From Stappia sediminis (GTDB taxonomy: Bacteria; Pseudomonadota; Alphaproteobacteria; Rhizobiales; Stappiaceae), in assembly GCF_009826895.1 (NCBI RefSeq), contig NZ_WUMV01000003.1:310001-374000 (forward strand): a stretch of DNA of 64,000 bases, in the 5' to 3' direction. The notes beneath the pieces were generated by a model. It did no database searches and was not told where the DNA came from. It saw nothing but the letters and a program-made list of their open reading frames with translations. Position numbers and translations under genes: made by a program. Of the stretch, positions 27,119 to 36,201 are shown piece by piece. Each line of letters opens with the position of its first letter. Positions within the stretch are counted from its first letter, which is position 1.

Positions 27119-28587
27119 CAGGTAAGACATTCAATTATCGCCGAAAAGGCTGGTTCAGGGCGCTTGCGTCGCTGGGCCTTGCCGTTCTTCTCGGCGCTTG
27201 CCAGCTGACGGGTTCCGGTTCCCAGTTGGGTGCGGGGCGGCCCGGATCCCTGCGCCCGGGCGCGGCTGCGGAGATGGGCGCGCGCGAGCATCCGCGCGTC
27301 GTTGCCACTTACGGCGGCGTTTACGAGGACAGGGGGGCTGAGCGCGCCGTCGCCCAGGTCGTTGGCCGGCTGGTTGAAGCCTCGGACGATCCCTCGCGCA
27401 CCTATCGGGTGACGATCCTCAATTCGCCCGCGGTAAACGCATTTGCGCTGCCGGGGGGGTATCTCTACGTCACGCGCGGGCTTTTGGCGCTTGCCAACGA
27501 CACGTCGGAAGTGGCCGCCGTCCTTGCCCACGAAATGGCGCATGTGACGGCGAACCACGCGATCGAGCGCCAGCAGCGCGCCGAAGCCACGGAGCTTGCC
27601 TCGCGCGTGCTGGTGAACGTGGTGCGAAATCCCGATCAGGCCCGTGCCGCGCTGGTCTCATCGCAGCTTTCCTTCGCGCGGTTTTCCCAGGTGCAGGAGT
27701 TGAAGGCGGATGCAATCGGCGTGCGCACCCTGTCGCGCGCGGGATACGATCCCTTTGCCGCCGCCCGTTTCCTGAAGGCGATGGCAAGCTACTCCAACTT
27801 CCTGAATGCGCAGGGAGATACGTCGACGGCGCCTGATTTTCTGTCCTCGCACCCGTCCACGCCGGAGCGTGTGACGCTTGCCGTGCGCGAGGCGCGCCAG
27901 ATCGGCGCTCCCGGCATCGGCGAACGTGACCGCGAGGCGTATCTCACGAAAATCGACGGCATGCTCTACGGCGACGATCCGCTGGAGGGCTTCATTCGCG
28001 GGCGTTCGTTCCTTCACAAGGCGCTGGGCATCGGCTTCACGGTGCCGAAGGGGTATATCCTTGAAAATTCTCCGGAAGCTGTCCTGGCGAGCAACCCGGA
28101 CGGTACGGCCGTTCGTTTCGACGGCGCGGACCTTACGGATTTCGATTCCCTGGAAGCCTATATGCGCAGCGGCTGGATCAACGGACTGATCGCCGACAGC
28201 GTGCGTTCCGATACGATCAACGGCCTGCCCGCGGTCACGGCGTCCGCGCTCACCGACGGCTGGTCCTTCAGGATCGCCGTTATCCGCATCGGCCGTACGG
28301 GATATCGCTTCATTTTCGCGACGCGCAACCCTACGGACCCATTCGTGCGCGCCTATGAGGAAACGGTTCAAAGCTTCCGGCAGCTCACGCCGACCGAGCG
28401 TGCGCGCCTGCAGCCGCTTCGCATCAGGATCGTGCGCGCAAGGCCCGGCGACACGCCTGAGCGCCTTGCCGTGGCCATGAGCGGGATAGAGCCGAGCCGC
28501 CGCCTCGAGCTTTTCACCGTGCTCAACCAGCTCGAGCCTGGCCGTCCCATCGAGGCGGGCACGCCGTTGAAGGCGGTTATCGACTGA
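27115..28587 (+). CDS. M48 family metalloprotease, lipoprotein
   Basis: The 490-residue protein begins with a lipoprotein signal (lipobox LLGAC, Cys near 26). The zinc site HEMAH is followed by the downstream glutamate in ELKADAIG, as in BepA/LoiP-type periplasmic M48 proteases. The C-terminal part (after about 300) lacks TPR repeats and ends in a region with a LysM-like look (ARPGDTPERLAVAM). It probably acts on outer-membrane proteins in the periplasm. The ATG at 27115 overlaps the stop of the SNase-like gene, indicating coupling. Confidence 0.9.
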   Translation: MTGKTFNYRRKGWFRALASLGLAVLLGACQLTGSGSQLGAGRPGSLRPGAAAEMGAREHPRVVATYGGVYEDRGAERAVAQVVGRLVEASDDPSRTYRVTILNSPAVNAFALPGGYLYVTRGLLALANDTSEVAAVLAHEMAHVTANHAIERQQRAEATELASRVLVNVVRNPDQARAALVSSQLSFARFSQVQELKADAIGVRTLSRAGYDPFAAARFLKAMASYSNFLNAQGDTSTAPDFLSSHPSTPERVTLAVREARQIGAPGIGERDREAYLTKIDGMLYGDDPLEGFIRGRSFLHKALGIGFTVPKGYILENSPEAVLASNPDGTAVRFDGADLTDFDSLEAYMRSGWINGLIADSVRSDTINGLPAVTASALTDGWSFRIAVIRIGRTGYRFIFATRNPTDPFVRAYEETVQSFRQLTPTERARLQPLRIRIVRARPGDTPERLAVAMSGIEPSRRLELFTVLNQLEPGRPIEAGTPLKAVID

Positions 28588-28607
28588 AGGGTCGCCGGCC
28601 GTGCAAC

Positions 28608-28639
28608 AAAAAATCCCGGAGGCGGACCCCCGGGATTTT
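28608..28639. terminator. bidirectional terminator between protease and rpoH
   Basis: AAATCCCGG at 28611-28619 pairs with CCGGGATTT at 28630-28638, with A-runs before and T-runs after. The hairpin sits between two convergent genes and can terminate both. Confidence 0.8.
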
Positions 28640-28666
28640 CCTTGATTTTCGACGTTTTCCCGTATG

Positions 28667-29542
28667 TCAGCCGGAATAGGCGATCTTGTCCGGCTGCGCC
28701 TTGAGCAGGGCGTCCTTCAGCTTCTCCAGCGCCCGGTTCTCGATCTGGCGCACGCGCTCCTTGGAGATGCCAAGCTTCTGGCCGAGAGCCTCAAGCGTGG
28801 CGCCATCCTCCGAAAGCCGGCGCTCGCGCACGATCTTCAATTCTCGCTCGCTCAGGACGCCGAGCGCGGTCTGCAGCCATTTCGATCGCCGCTCCGTGTC
28901 TATCGCATTGCCGACCGTTTCCTCCGGAAGCGGATCCTCGGAGACCAGGAAGTCCTGCCGGTCGGCACTTTGCCCGTCGGATTCCATGACCGGTGCGTTG
29001 AGGGAGGTGTCGGGTCCCGACAGGCGCGCGCTCATCAAAGCCACGTCGCCGACCTTGACACCCACCGCGTCGGCGATCTGCGTGTGGATTTCGTCTTCGG
29101 AAAGCTGCGAGGTACCGCGTGAAAGGCGCGCTCGCAGCCTGCGAAGGTTGAAAAACAGCGCCTTTTGCGTCGATGAGGTTCCGCCGCGCACGATGGACCA
29201 GTTGCGCAGGATGTAGTCCTGGATCGATGCGCGGATCCACCATGTCGCATAGGTGGAAAAGCGCACTTCCCGTTCCGGTTCGAAGCGCGATGCCGCCTCC
29301 AGCAGGCCGACATGGCCTTCCTGGATGAGATCGCCCATCGAAAGTCCGAAATTCCGGTATTTGGCCGCAACCGCGATCACCAGCCGCATATGGGCGAGTG
29401 ACAGCCGGTCGAGCGCAGCCTGATCGCCTTCGTCGCGCCATTTTAGCGCAAGCTCGTGTTCCTCCTCTCGGGAGAGGTAGGGCGCGTTCATCGCCGCCTT
29501 GACGAGTTGCCTTCGGCTTCCTTGTATACGTGTTGAACTCAT
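28667..29542 (-). CDS. rpoH: RNA polymerase heat-shock sigma factor RpoH (sigma-32)
   Basis: The 291-residue group 3 sigma factor has region 2 (LIQEGHVGLLEAASRFEP, then FSTYATWWIRASIQDYILRN) and region 4 with a C-terminal helix-turn-helix (LGQKLGISKERVRQIENRAL). The RpoH box is present as QKALFFNLRRL near 127-137. Many rhizobia have two rpoH genes; this sequence could be either, and the divergence from a typical RpoH1 (for example REEEHELALKWRDEGD) hints at RpoH2. GGAGGCGGTT precedes the ATG. It converges on the protease gene across a shared terminator. Confidence 0.92.
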   Translation of the reverse strand: MSSTRIQGSRRQLVKAAMNAPYLSREEEHELALKWRDEGDQAALDRLSLAHMRLVIAVAAKYRNFGLSMGDLIQEGHVGLLEAASRFEPEREVRFSTYATWWIRASIQDYILRNWSIVRGGTSSTQKALFFNLRRLRARLSRGTSQLSEDEIHTQIADAVGVKVGDVALMSARLSGPDTSLNAPVMESDGQSADRQDFLVSEDPLPEETVGNAIDTERRSKWLQTALGVLSERELKIVRERRLSEDGATLEALGQKLGISKERVRQIENRALEKLKDALLKAQPDKIAYSG

Positions 29543-30168
29543 AACCGCCTCCTGGCCCTCGTTCGGGCACCCGTTGTGGCCGGTGTCTGGTCGTCTTACG
29601 CGGTCTCCGGTTTCCTGGATCAGGCGCCGGGCGGGAGGAAGGCACGCATGCGGCGTGATGAAGTCCCGGTCGCCGATCCGCAGGCCGATATTCTCACCCG
29701 GTCGACCGCGAAGTTTTCCATTGTCAAATGATGCGTCTCGTAGGGGATCAGCTCAAAGACAATTTTTTGTGCGATATCATCAGCGTTTCTTATCGAACGT
29801 ATTTATCGCGGTCTGAGCTGTGACGCTTAATTCCGTTTCGGAAAAAATATTACAAAATATAGCATTAATAGCGTTATCTGTCCATAAAATTTGATTGTCA
29901 GCTTCGTCAGGTAGAATGAATACGAAGCCGTAAGTGGTGTGATAATTTTTGTTCTTCCGGATATTTATATTGCGTATCCGTAAAAATGTATAAGGCTGCT
30001 TTTGGAGTTTTCGAAACTCTGAACTTCGTCTTCGATCAGGGTGAATGAAATGTCCGGCGATCGAGAGATTCTCGATTGCGCCGGTATGGCGCCGCTTTTC
30101 GTGATCGGGCGGAATGTCAAAATGCCGCTTTCGCATCACGATCACTGCTGCGGCTGCGCGGGAGAAAC
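29543..30168. other. intergenic region with an unusually AT-rich core
   Basis: The left part must hold the rpoH promoter. From about 29750 to 30030 the sequence is clearly richer in A and T than its surroundings. A 121-codon minus-strand frame (29780-30145) crosses it but shows no domain and odd codon use. ATCGAGA and TCTCGAT form a small hairpin near 30059-30075. No gene is supported. Confidence 0.45.
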
Positions 30169-30197
30169 GAAAAGCCCGGCGGAGGGCCGGGCTTTTC
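30169..30197 (-). terminator. rho-independent terminator of carD
   Basis: AAAAGCCCGGC at 30170-30180 pairs with GCCGGGCTTTT at 30186-30196 around a five-base loop. On the minus strand it ends in a T-run just downstream of the carD stop. Confidence 0.85.
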
Positions 30198-30229
30198 TGA
30201 AAGATATCTGGAGAACTCGCGGGAATGCC

Positions 30230-30829
30230 TCAGGCGGCTTCTTCCTGGGTGTCCTCGTCGTCCTCGCTGTCCGTTTCCGCGGCGGCGGCGGCCGCTGCGG
30301 CCTTGCGGCTCTCGGACTTGGCCAGGTTCTGCTCGATCTGGCGCACCGCTTCCGTCTCGGAAGTCTTGTTGACGGCGGCGATTTCGCGCGACATGCGGTC
30401 GAGCGCGGCCTCATAGAGCTGGCGCTCGGAATAGGATTGCTCGGGCTGGCTTTCGGACCGGTAGAGGTCGCGCACCACTTCGGCAATGGCGATAAGGTCG
30501 CCCGAATTGATCTTCGCCTCGTATTCCTGTGCGCGGCGGCTCCACATGGTGCGCTTTACGCGCGGGCGCCCGCGTACGGTTTCCAGCGCTTTTTTCACTG
30601 CGGCTGCATCGGAAAGCTTGCGCATGCCGACGGAAGGGATCTTCGCCACGGGGACGCGCAGCGTCATCTTGTCCTGCTCGAAGCTGATCACCAGCAGTTC
30701 GAGGGAGAAGCCTGCCACGTTCTGTTCTTCGATTGCCGTAATCTGCCCGACGCCATGGGCCGGATAAACGATATGTTCGCCTGTTTTGAAACCTTGTCGC
30801 TGCGCGGCCTTCTTAGCGGTCGTTGCCAT
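30230..30829 (-). CDS. carD: CarD/CdnL family RNA polymerase-binding regulator
   Basis: The 199-residue protein has the CarD RNA polymerase-interacting domain first (about 14-75, starting FKTGEHIVYPAHGVGQITAIEE). An alpha-helical DNA-contacting domain follows, with RPRVKRTMWSRRAQEYEAKI near 88-107. CarD proteins stabilise the open complex at ribosomal and other strong promoters. The C-terminus is unusual: eight alanines run into an acidic tail (AAETDSEDDEDTQEEAA). A terminator follows, and a perfect 16-base palindrome lies 28 bases before the start. Confidence 0.92.
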   Translation of the reverse strand: MATTAKKAAQRQGFKTGEHIVYPAHGVGQITAIEEQNVAGFSLELLVISFEQDKMTLRVPVAKIPSVGMRKLSDAAAVKKALETVRGRPRVKRTMWSRRAQEYEAKINSGDLIAIAEVVRDLYRSESQPEQSYSERQLYEAALDRMSREIAAVNKTSETEAVRQIEQNLAKSESRKAAAAAAAAETDSEDDEDTQEEAA

Positions 30830-30856
30830 ATGGTTTTGTCACTCCTGCGCAGTTGC

Positions 30857-30872
30857 CGGCCGACGTCGGCCG
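30857..30872. promoter_or_regulatory. perfect 16-base palindrome upstream of carD
   Basis: CGGCCGACGTCGGCCG is a complete palindrome 28 bases before the carD start codon, so it falls in the promoter or 5' leader. It could be a protein-binding site or form a leader hairpin. The role is inferred from position only. Confidence 0.4.
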
Positions 30873-31063
30873 ATAGGAGAGCCGTCGTCGTTGCGATGGC
30901 GCCCCGAAGGATGAAGACACGCGTTTATCCCGATCGGCAGGTGGGCTTGCCGCGAAGGATACGCGTTTTACGATTAACAGCCGATATATGCTCCGTGCCT
31001 CGACAGTCCTGGGGATTTTACGGTCCTAGCCGCCTTCGCAACCGGTTTACGGATTGCGATCAT

Positions 31064-31087
31064 AAAAAAACCTCCGTTGGGAGGGGT
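31064..31087 (-). terminator. rho-independent terminator of fdxA
   Basis: CCTCC at 31071-31075 pairs with GGAGG at 31080-31084, and on the minus strand a run of seven T follows (31070-31064). It lies about 130 bases beyond the fdxA stop and before the carD promoter. The 389-base gap between carD and fdxA holds nothing else that I can support apart from the palindrome at 30857. Confidence 0.75.
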
Positions 31088-31219
31088 TCGGATTCCATCG
31101 ACTGTAGTGATTATATAGCACAAAAAATTGTGGAATTCAAAGTCTTCGTCAAAATGAGGACGCCGAATCGCCTGCGACGATTCGGCGCTCAAAGGGTGAC
31201 GTAAGGGAATATAAGCCGG

Positions 31220-31558
31220 TCAGTCGCCCGTGCCCGGCTCGGCCGAAAAATACTGTTCGTACTTGTTTTCCTTGCCGTCGAAATCCTTCGCATCCGCCGG
31301 AGGGTCCTTCTTCACGGTGATGTTCGGCCACTCGGCGGCATATTTCGTATTGATCTCCAGCCAGCTTTCCAGGCCCGGTTCCGTATCGGGCTTGATCGCC
31401 TCCGCCGGGCATTCCGGCTCGCATACGCCGCAGTCGATGCATTCGTCCGGGTGGATGACCAGCATGTTCTCGCCCTCGTAGAAACAATCCACGGGGCAGA
31501 CCTCGACGCAGTCGGTGTATTTGCACTTTATGCAATTGTCGGTGACGATGTAGGTCAT
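31220..31558 (-). CDS. fdxA: seven-iron ferredoxin FdxA
   Basis: The 112-residue ferredoxin has the two-cluster layout of the 3Fe-4S/4Fe-4S family. The N-terminal cysteines are in [20 protein letters not shown], and a second CxxCxxxCP set is in [14 protein letters not shown] long C-terminal tail with [15 protein letters not shown] is typical of alphaproteobacterial FdxA. It is a soluble low-potential electron carrier. The ATG at 31558 is preferred to one 36 bases upstream because [14 protein letters not shown] is the family N-terminus. It lies 282 bases after the S4 protein gene on the same strand. Confidence 0.95.
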   Translation of the reverse strand: MTYIVTDNCIKCKYTDCVEVCPVDCFYEGENMLVIHPDECIDCGVCEPECPAEAIKPDTEPGLESWLEINTKYAAEWPNITVKKDPPADAKDFDGKENKYEQYFSAEPGTGD

Positions 31559-31840
31559 CGCGTTCCTCTCGTACACGCCACGCCTCGAAGGCACGAAGGC
31601 GTGCGTCCAAGGTTGGCCCGGAACAGGTGGGCCTTGTGCGGCTATTCCGCGCGGGCCGTTCCTGTCACGTAATTTATTGCCGATCTCGCCTTCAGCAAGC
31701 CGGTGAGAAGGGGCTCGGCGTCACGGTTGTTCGTCGGGCGATTGGGTAGCGCCTTTGCGCCGCTCCCGCAAGGCCGCTCGAAGCGAGATTTTCCGTCCTT
31801 GAAATGAATTATTTCCAAGATGCGGGCAAGAATCGGAATT

Positions 31841-32230
31841 TCAGTCTTCCGAACGGCGAAACGCGTCGATCTGGCGGCGTTCCTTCTTCGTCGGCCGGCC
31901 AGCGCCGGCTTCCCGCCGTCCGTCATCGGGCATGGCCCGGACGGCGCGCTCCGGCTTCGGCGGCGAAAGGTCCTCGTACAAAAGCCGGGCCTCGCTCGCG
32001 GGCCCGCGCCGCGCGCCGATCGCGAGAATTTTCAGGACGAGCACACGCCGCTCCAGCACGACGGTCAGCACATCGCCGATCTTCACGGTCTTGCTGGCCG
32101 CGTCCACTTTTTCGCGGTTGAGCCGGACATGGCCCGAAACGGCAAGCTTCTGGGCGAGGCTGCGCGACTTGGTCACGCGCGCATGCCAGAGCCACTTGTC
32201 GATGCGCTGCGCTGTCGCAGGCTCGCTCAC
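31841..32230 (-). CDS. S4-domain RNA-binding protein, Hsp15-like
   Basis: The 129-residue protein has an S4 RNA-binding domain at about 9-70 (QRIDKWLWHARVTKSRSLAQKL is its start), as in the heat-shock protein Hsp15 that rescues stalled 50S subunits carrying nascent chain. The C-terminal 50 residues are basic and end in PTKKERRQIDAFRR, also seen in Hsp15. It lies 12 bases after the helicase gene on the same strand, so helicase and S4 protein are probably co-transcribed in an RNA-related operon. Confidence 0.9.
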   Translation of the reverse strand: MSEPATAQRIDKWLWHARVTKSRSLAQKLAVSGHVRLNREKVDAASKTVKIGDVLTVVLERRVLVLKILAIGARRGPASEARLLYEDLSPPKPERAVRAMPDDGRREAGAGRPTKKERRQIDAFRRSED

Positions 32231-32242
32231 CGCGCACCCCCG

Positions 32243-35200
32243 TCAGGATTTGTCGGAACCGCCCTTTTCCAGATTGGCCTTGAGCGCCGCCAGGGCCGCG
32301 AATGGCGAATCCGGGTCGGCGCGCTTTTCCCTGGGCGGGGCGGACTTGCGCTGCCCGGTGTGGGGCTTGCCCGATCCTTTCCCCGGCCCTTGTCCGGGTC
32401 CGTTTCGCCCGCCCTTGCCCCGGCGCGGGCCCTTGGCATTGCGGCTTTCGCGAAGGCCTTCGCCATTGCCCTCACGCGCGCCGTCCTCGCCGCGGCGACC
32501 CGCCTGGCGGTTGTTATCCTGGCGGTTGCTTTCCTGGCGGTTTCGGGGGCGCCGGTCTCCGCGTCCGGGCCGCCAGACCTCCACCGTCACGGTCTCCATG
32601 GCCACGTCCTCACCGCCCCTACTCTCGCCCTCGGCGGGAGCGGCTTCGGCCGTTGCCTCATCGGCAGCAGGTGCTTCGGCTGTCGCCTCGGCTTCGGGCG
32701 CTTCTGCGGGGGCGTCGGCTGTCGCAGGCGTTTCCTCTGCTTGCGGCGTTGCGGCATCCGCTGTGTCTTCAGCGGTCGCTTCCGCCACGGTCGCCTCTTC
32801 TGGCGCCGCTTCGGCCTGTGTTTCCCCGGCTGCCTCCAAGGGCGTGGCTTCCGTTTCAGCGCCTGTTTTTGCGGGTTCCGCGTCCTGCGCCCCGGCTTCG
32901 GCGCTGTTTTTTGCTGCCGCAGCCGTTTCGCCGTTCGCGGTCTCCTCGTCCTTCACCTTCGCCGGGCGCGTTATTTCGCGCGGGTTTGAGCGGTAGCCGA
33001 GCGACTTGAGCACGGCGGCGAAATCCTCGCCCGCGCAGCCCAGGAGCGACGTCATGGCCACCGTCACGGTAAAGCCGCCGCCTTCGGCGACCGCACCCTC
33101 CGGCGGCTCGACGGTCTTGTCGATCGGCTTCCACGCGATCAACGGGCGAATGAGATCGGCCAACCGCTCCAGGATGTCGATGCGCACGGCTCTCGGCCCG
33201 CAGACGCGGAAACCGACGACCCTGTAGAGATCGCGCGAAATTTCGGGATCCACCGGGATCGACGTGCGCCCGGAGGCCGAAAGCTGCGGCAGTTCGTTGA
33301 GGCCGGGCATCTCCGGCTCGCCGTGCTTGAGCGCCCAGAGCTGGGCAATAAGCTGGCTCGGCGCAGGCTTCAGCAGGGCGGGCACGTAAATGTGATAGGC
33401 GCCGAAGCGCACGCCAAGCTTGCGCATGGAGGCGCGCGCGCCCTGGTCGAGCTGGCGTATGTCCTCCGCCACATCCTGGCGCTCCAGGATGCCGAGGCCC
33501 TCGACGAGGCGGAAGGCGATGCCGCGCGCGAGCCCTTCCAGCCCTTCGGCGGCTTCAAGGTCGTTGAGCGGCTTCAGCAGCGTGCCGACATGCGCCTTGA
33601 TCCATAGCGAAACCCGCTCCTGCACCTTGTCGCGTGTCGGGCCAGTCAGCGTTTCGTCCGCAAGGACGACGAAGCCGGGCGCAAGCACCGTTTCGCCCGC
33701 GATCAGCCGCGCGACGATTTCGCCCTGCCAGCGGATCGTTCCGTCGGTGGAAAGCGCGAATTCCTCGTTCGGCGCCTTGGAGAGCTTTTCCGCGCGCCGC
33801 TCTATCTCGCTCACCAGCGCCTTTTGCGCCGCCGCACGCACGGCCTTGCCGTCGGGTCCTTCGGCTGCGGCGTCGGGCGCAAAGCGGAAGCCCTGCAACT
33901 GGCCGATATGCTGACCCTCGACAAGCACGTCGCCGGTCTGGTTGATCTCCGTTTCGAGCATCGCGTTTTCTCTCAAACGTCGCATCAATACGCTGGTTCG
34001 CCTGTCCACGAAACGCTGCGTCAGCTTTTCGTGCAGGGCATCGGATAGACGGTCTTCTATGCCACGCGTGACGCCTTGCCAATATGCCGGATCGCTTAGC
34101 CAGTCCGCGCGGTTGGCCACGAAGGTCCATGTGCGGATGTGGGCGATCCGGTTCGCAAGCGTGTCGATGTCCCCGTCGATCCGGTCGGCGAAGGAAACCT
34201 GCGCCCCGAACCAGTCGTCGGGAATGACACCGTTCTGCGTTATATAACCGTAAAGGGAGGCGATCAGTTCCGCGTGGTTGGCCGGCGCGATCTTGCGGTA
34301 GTCCGGCACCTGGCAGACGTCCCACAGGAGTTCGATCCGCTCTCGCGAGGTGGCGATGCGGCGAATGTCGGGGTCGCGCGCGGCATGTTCCAGCGCCACC
34401 TGATCTTCCGCGGGCGGCGCTTTTGCAAGGCCTTCTTCGCCCGGCGGCTGTTCCAGGGTGCGGATCAGCCGGTCAAGCGAGGTGAAGTCGAGCTGCGGAT
34501 TTCGCCACTGCAGCACTTTCAGCGCGTCGAAGCGGTGGCATTCCAGCGCATCGACAAGCTCGTCGTCGAGCGGGTCGACACGCCCCGTCACGCCAAAGGT
34601 GCCGTCGCTCGTATGGCGGCCCGCGCGGCCGGCGATCTGGCCCATCTCGGAGCGCGTGAGCTGGCGGTATTGATAGCCGTCGAACTTGCGGTTTCCGGCG
34701 AATGCGATGTGATCGACATCGAGGTTGAGACCCATGCCGATGGCGTCGGTCGCGACCAGGTGTTCCACGTCGCCGTTCTGGAAAAGCTCGACCTGCGCAT
34801 TTCGGGTTCTTGGGCTCAACGAGCCGAGCACGACGGCGGCCCCGCCGCGCTGGCGGCGGATAAGCTCGGCGATCGCATAGACCTCGCTCGCCGAAAAGGC
34901 GACCGCGGCGGAGCGTCTGGGCAGTCGCGTGATCTTCTTGGAGCCCGCATAGGTCAGCACCGACATGCGCGGGCGCGTGACGACGTTGATGCCGGGAATG
35001 AGCTTTTCAAGCAGCGGGCGCACCGTCGCAGCACCCAGAAGCAGCGTTTCCGAACGACCGCGCAGGTTGAGGATGCGGTCGGTGAAGATGTGGCCGCGCT
35101 CGAGGTCGCCGGCAAGCTGGACCTCGTCGATGGCGACGAATTCCGTATCGAGATCGAGCGGCATGGCTTCCACGGTGGAAACCCAGAAACGCGGCGTCGG

Positions 35201-35440
35201 CGGGACGATCTTTTCCTCGCCCGTGATCAGCGCGACGGCGTCCGCGCCCGCGCGTTGCACCAGCCTGCCGAACACTTCGCGCGCCAGCAGGCGAAGCGGC
35301 AGGCCGATCAGGCCCGACGGCTGCGCGATCATGCGTTCGATCGCCAGATGCGTCTTGCCCGTGTTCGTCGGCCCTAGAACGGCGGTAACGGTGCGGGCGC
35401 GCGCGGCCGGCGGAAGCGGCGAATATCCTGTCTGAAACAT
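32243..35440 (-). CDS. SUV3/MgpS-like DEAD-type RNA helicase with long low-complexity tail
   Basis: The 1065-residue protein is related to mitochondrial SUV3 helicase. Walker A is GPTNTGKT at 23-30, the second motif is DEVQ (in VAIDEVQLAGD), and motif VI is QIAGRAGRHTSDG near 270. The next 500 residues are the SUV3-type C-terminal region. After about 835 the sequence turns into an Ala/Glu/Pro/Thr-rich stretch, then a basic Arg/Gly/Asn-rich segment (about 960-1030) and a short conserved-looking end (PFAALAALKANLEKGG). The acidic-then-basic tail suggests an unstructured RNA- or partner-binding arm. An RNA turnover role is inferred from SUV3. Confidence 0.88.
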   Translation of the reverse strand: MFQTGYSPLPPAARARTVTAVLGPTNTGKTHLAIERMIAQPSGLIGLPLRLLAREVFGRLVQRAGADAVALITGEEKIVPPTPRFWVSTVEAMPLDLDTEFVAIDEVQLAGDLERGHIFTDRILNLRGRSETLLLGAATVRPLLEKLIPGINVVTRPRMSVLTYAGSKKITRLPRRSAAVAFSASEVYAIAELIRRQRGGAAVVLGSLSPRTRNAQVELFQNGDVEHLVATDAIGMGLNLDVDHIAFAGNRKFDGYQYRQLTRSEMGQIAGRAGRHTSDGTFGVTGRVDPLDDELVDALECHRFDALKVLQWRNPQLDFTSLDRLIRTLEQPPGEEGLAKAPPAEDQVALEHAARDPDIRRIATSRERIELLWDVCQVPDYRKIAPANHAELIASLYGYITQNGVIPDDWFGAQVSFADRIDGDIDTLANRIAHIRTWTFVANRADWLSDPAYWQGVTRGIEDRLSDALHEKLTQRFVDRRTSVLMRRLRENAMLETEINQTGDVLVEGQHIGQLQGFRFAPDAAAEGPDGKAVRAAAQKALVSEIERRAEKLSKAPNEEFALSTDGTIRWQGEIVARLIAGETVLAPGFVVLADETLTGPTRDKVQERVSLWIKAHVGTLLKPLNDLEAAEGLEGLARGIAFRLVEGLGILERQDVAEDIRQLDQGARASMRKLGVRFGAYHIYVPALLKPAPSQLIAQLWALKHGEPEMPGLNELPQLSASGRTSIPVDPEISRDLYRVVGFRVCGPRAVRIDILERLADLIRPLIAWKPIDKTVEPPEGAVAEGGGFTVTVAMTSLLGCAGEDFAAVLKSLGYRSNPREITRPAKVKDEETANGETAAAAKNSAEAGAQDAEPAKTGAETEATPLEAAGETQAEAAPEEATVAEATAEDTADAATPQAEETPATADAPAEAPEAEATAEAPAADEATAEAAPAEGESRGGEDVAMETVTVEVWRPGRGDRRPRNRQESNRQDNNRQAGRRGEDGAREGNGEGLRESRNAKGPRRGKGGRNGPGQGPGKGSGKPHTGQRKSAPPREKRADPDSPFAALAALKANLEKGGSDKS

Positions 35441-36195
35441 TTTTGGGCTGGTGACGTCTTGGCCTGTCGCTCGTGCTTGCGTTCCGGCTGAAATCGCGCG
35501 GGGAAATTTCCGTACCGGTTTCCTAGCATAGACGCTTTACCCGTGTCGCGCCCCTTTTTGCTGCAAGTCGCATTCGTTGGTTTCCGATTCGTTTAGTGGG
35601 GTTCAACTCTTGCGCTGCGCGTTTCCCGCAAATTTCGGCATCGTTGTTTTTGCGGGCAGCCCATGCCCGCATTGCGCGAATCGATCTCGCGAGACTCGTA
35701 AAAAGAACGAGTCTGGAACAAAAGCCGACCGAATCGCTGACTCCGGAAGATTCCCTTTTCGTTCCCTACGAAATCTTGTGTGTGGCGAGCGACTCGGGGC
35801 GAAATCGTGAATCCGCTCAGAATCTTAGCGGAAATTTCCAAGCGGAGCGGATTCGTCGCGGAGTCCGGTCAAGTGCAAATTTCAAGTTAATTGATTCGCT
35901 AAATTTGACAGTGAGTTGTTAACGATTGGGAAGAATGCGGAACATCTGCCGTACGAATCACTGACCGGCGAATGTTCCGGTTTTGGTTCGCCGATAAATT
36001 GTGGGCCGCTCGTCCGCACATACGAGATCTGGATGGCTGGCGGCGCGAGAGAACATGCCGCTGCCAAGCCGGCCAAAGGAAGTTGTCTCGTTTTCGCACG
36101 ATTTTTTGCTTCGCAACAAAAATTGTGCGCCGCTTCCCAAAAGACCTATCCTTTAGTAGAAGGTCCGCGACGTTATTTTTGCTCGCCTGGGGAGG
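35441..36195. other. 755-base intergenic region with two perfect hairpins
   Basis: No gene is supported. GCGGGC at 35652-35657 pairs with GCCCGC at 35665-35670. AGACTCGT at 35692-35699 pairs with ACGAGTCT at 35707-35714 around an A-rich loop, but neither is followed by a T-run in the plus direction. The sequence is less GC-rich than its flanks, especially from 35870 to 35930. The pyc promoter must lie in the right-hand part. GGGGAGG at 36189-36195 is the pyc ribosome-binding site. Confidence 0.45.
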
Positions 36196-36201
36196 ATGCC
36201 A

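Noticed and set aside
29780-30145. 121-codon minus-strand ORF in the AT-rich block
   Set aside because: No ribosome-binding site or domain, it overlaps the carD terminator context only loosely, and AT-rich sequence with few stops by chance explains it. Kept only as an unusual region.
30041-31204. 387-codon plus-strand frame across carD
   Set aside because: It runs antisense through CarD, its terminator and its promoter; nothing in it resembles a protein family.
35596-35922. 108-codon plus-strand ORF in the gap before pyc
   Set aside because: It contains both hairpins, has no ribosome-binding site and no similarity that I can recognise.
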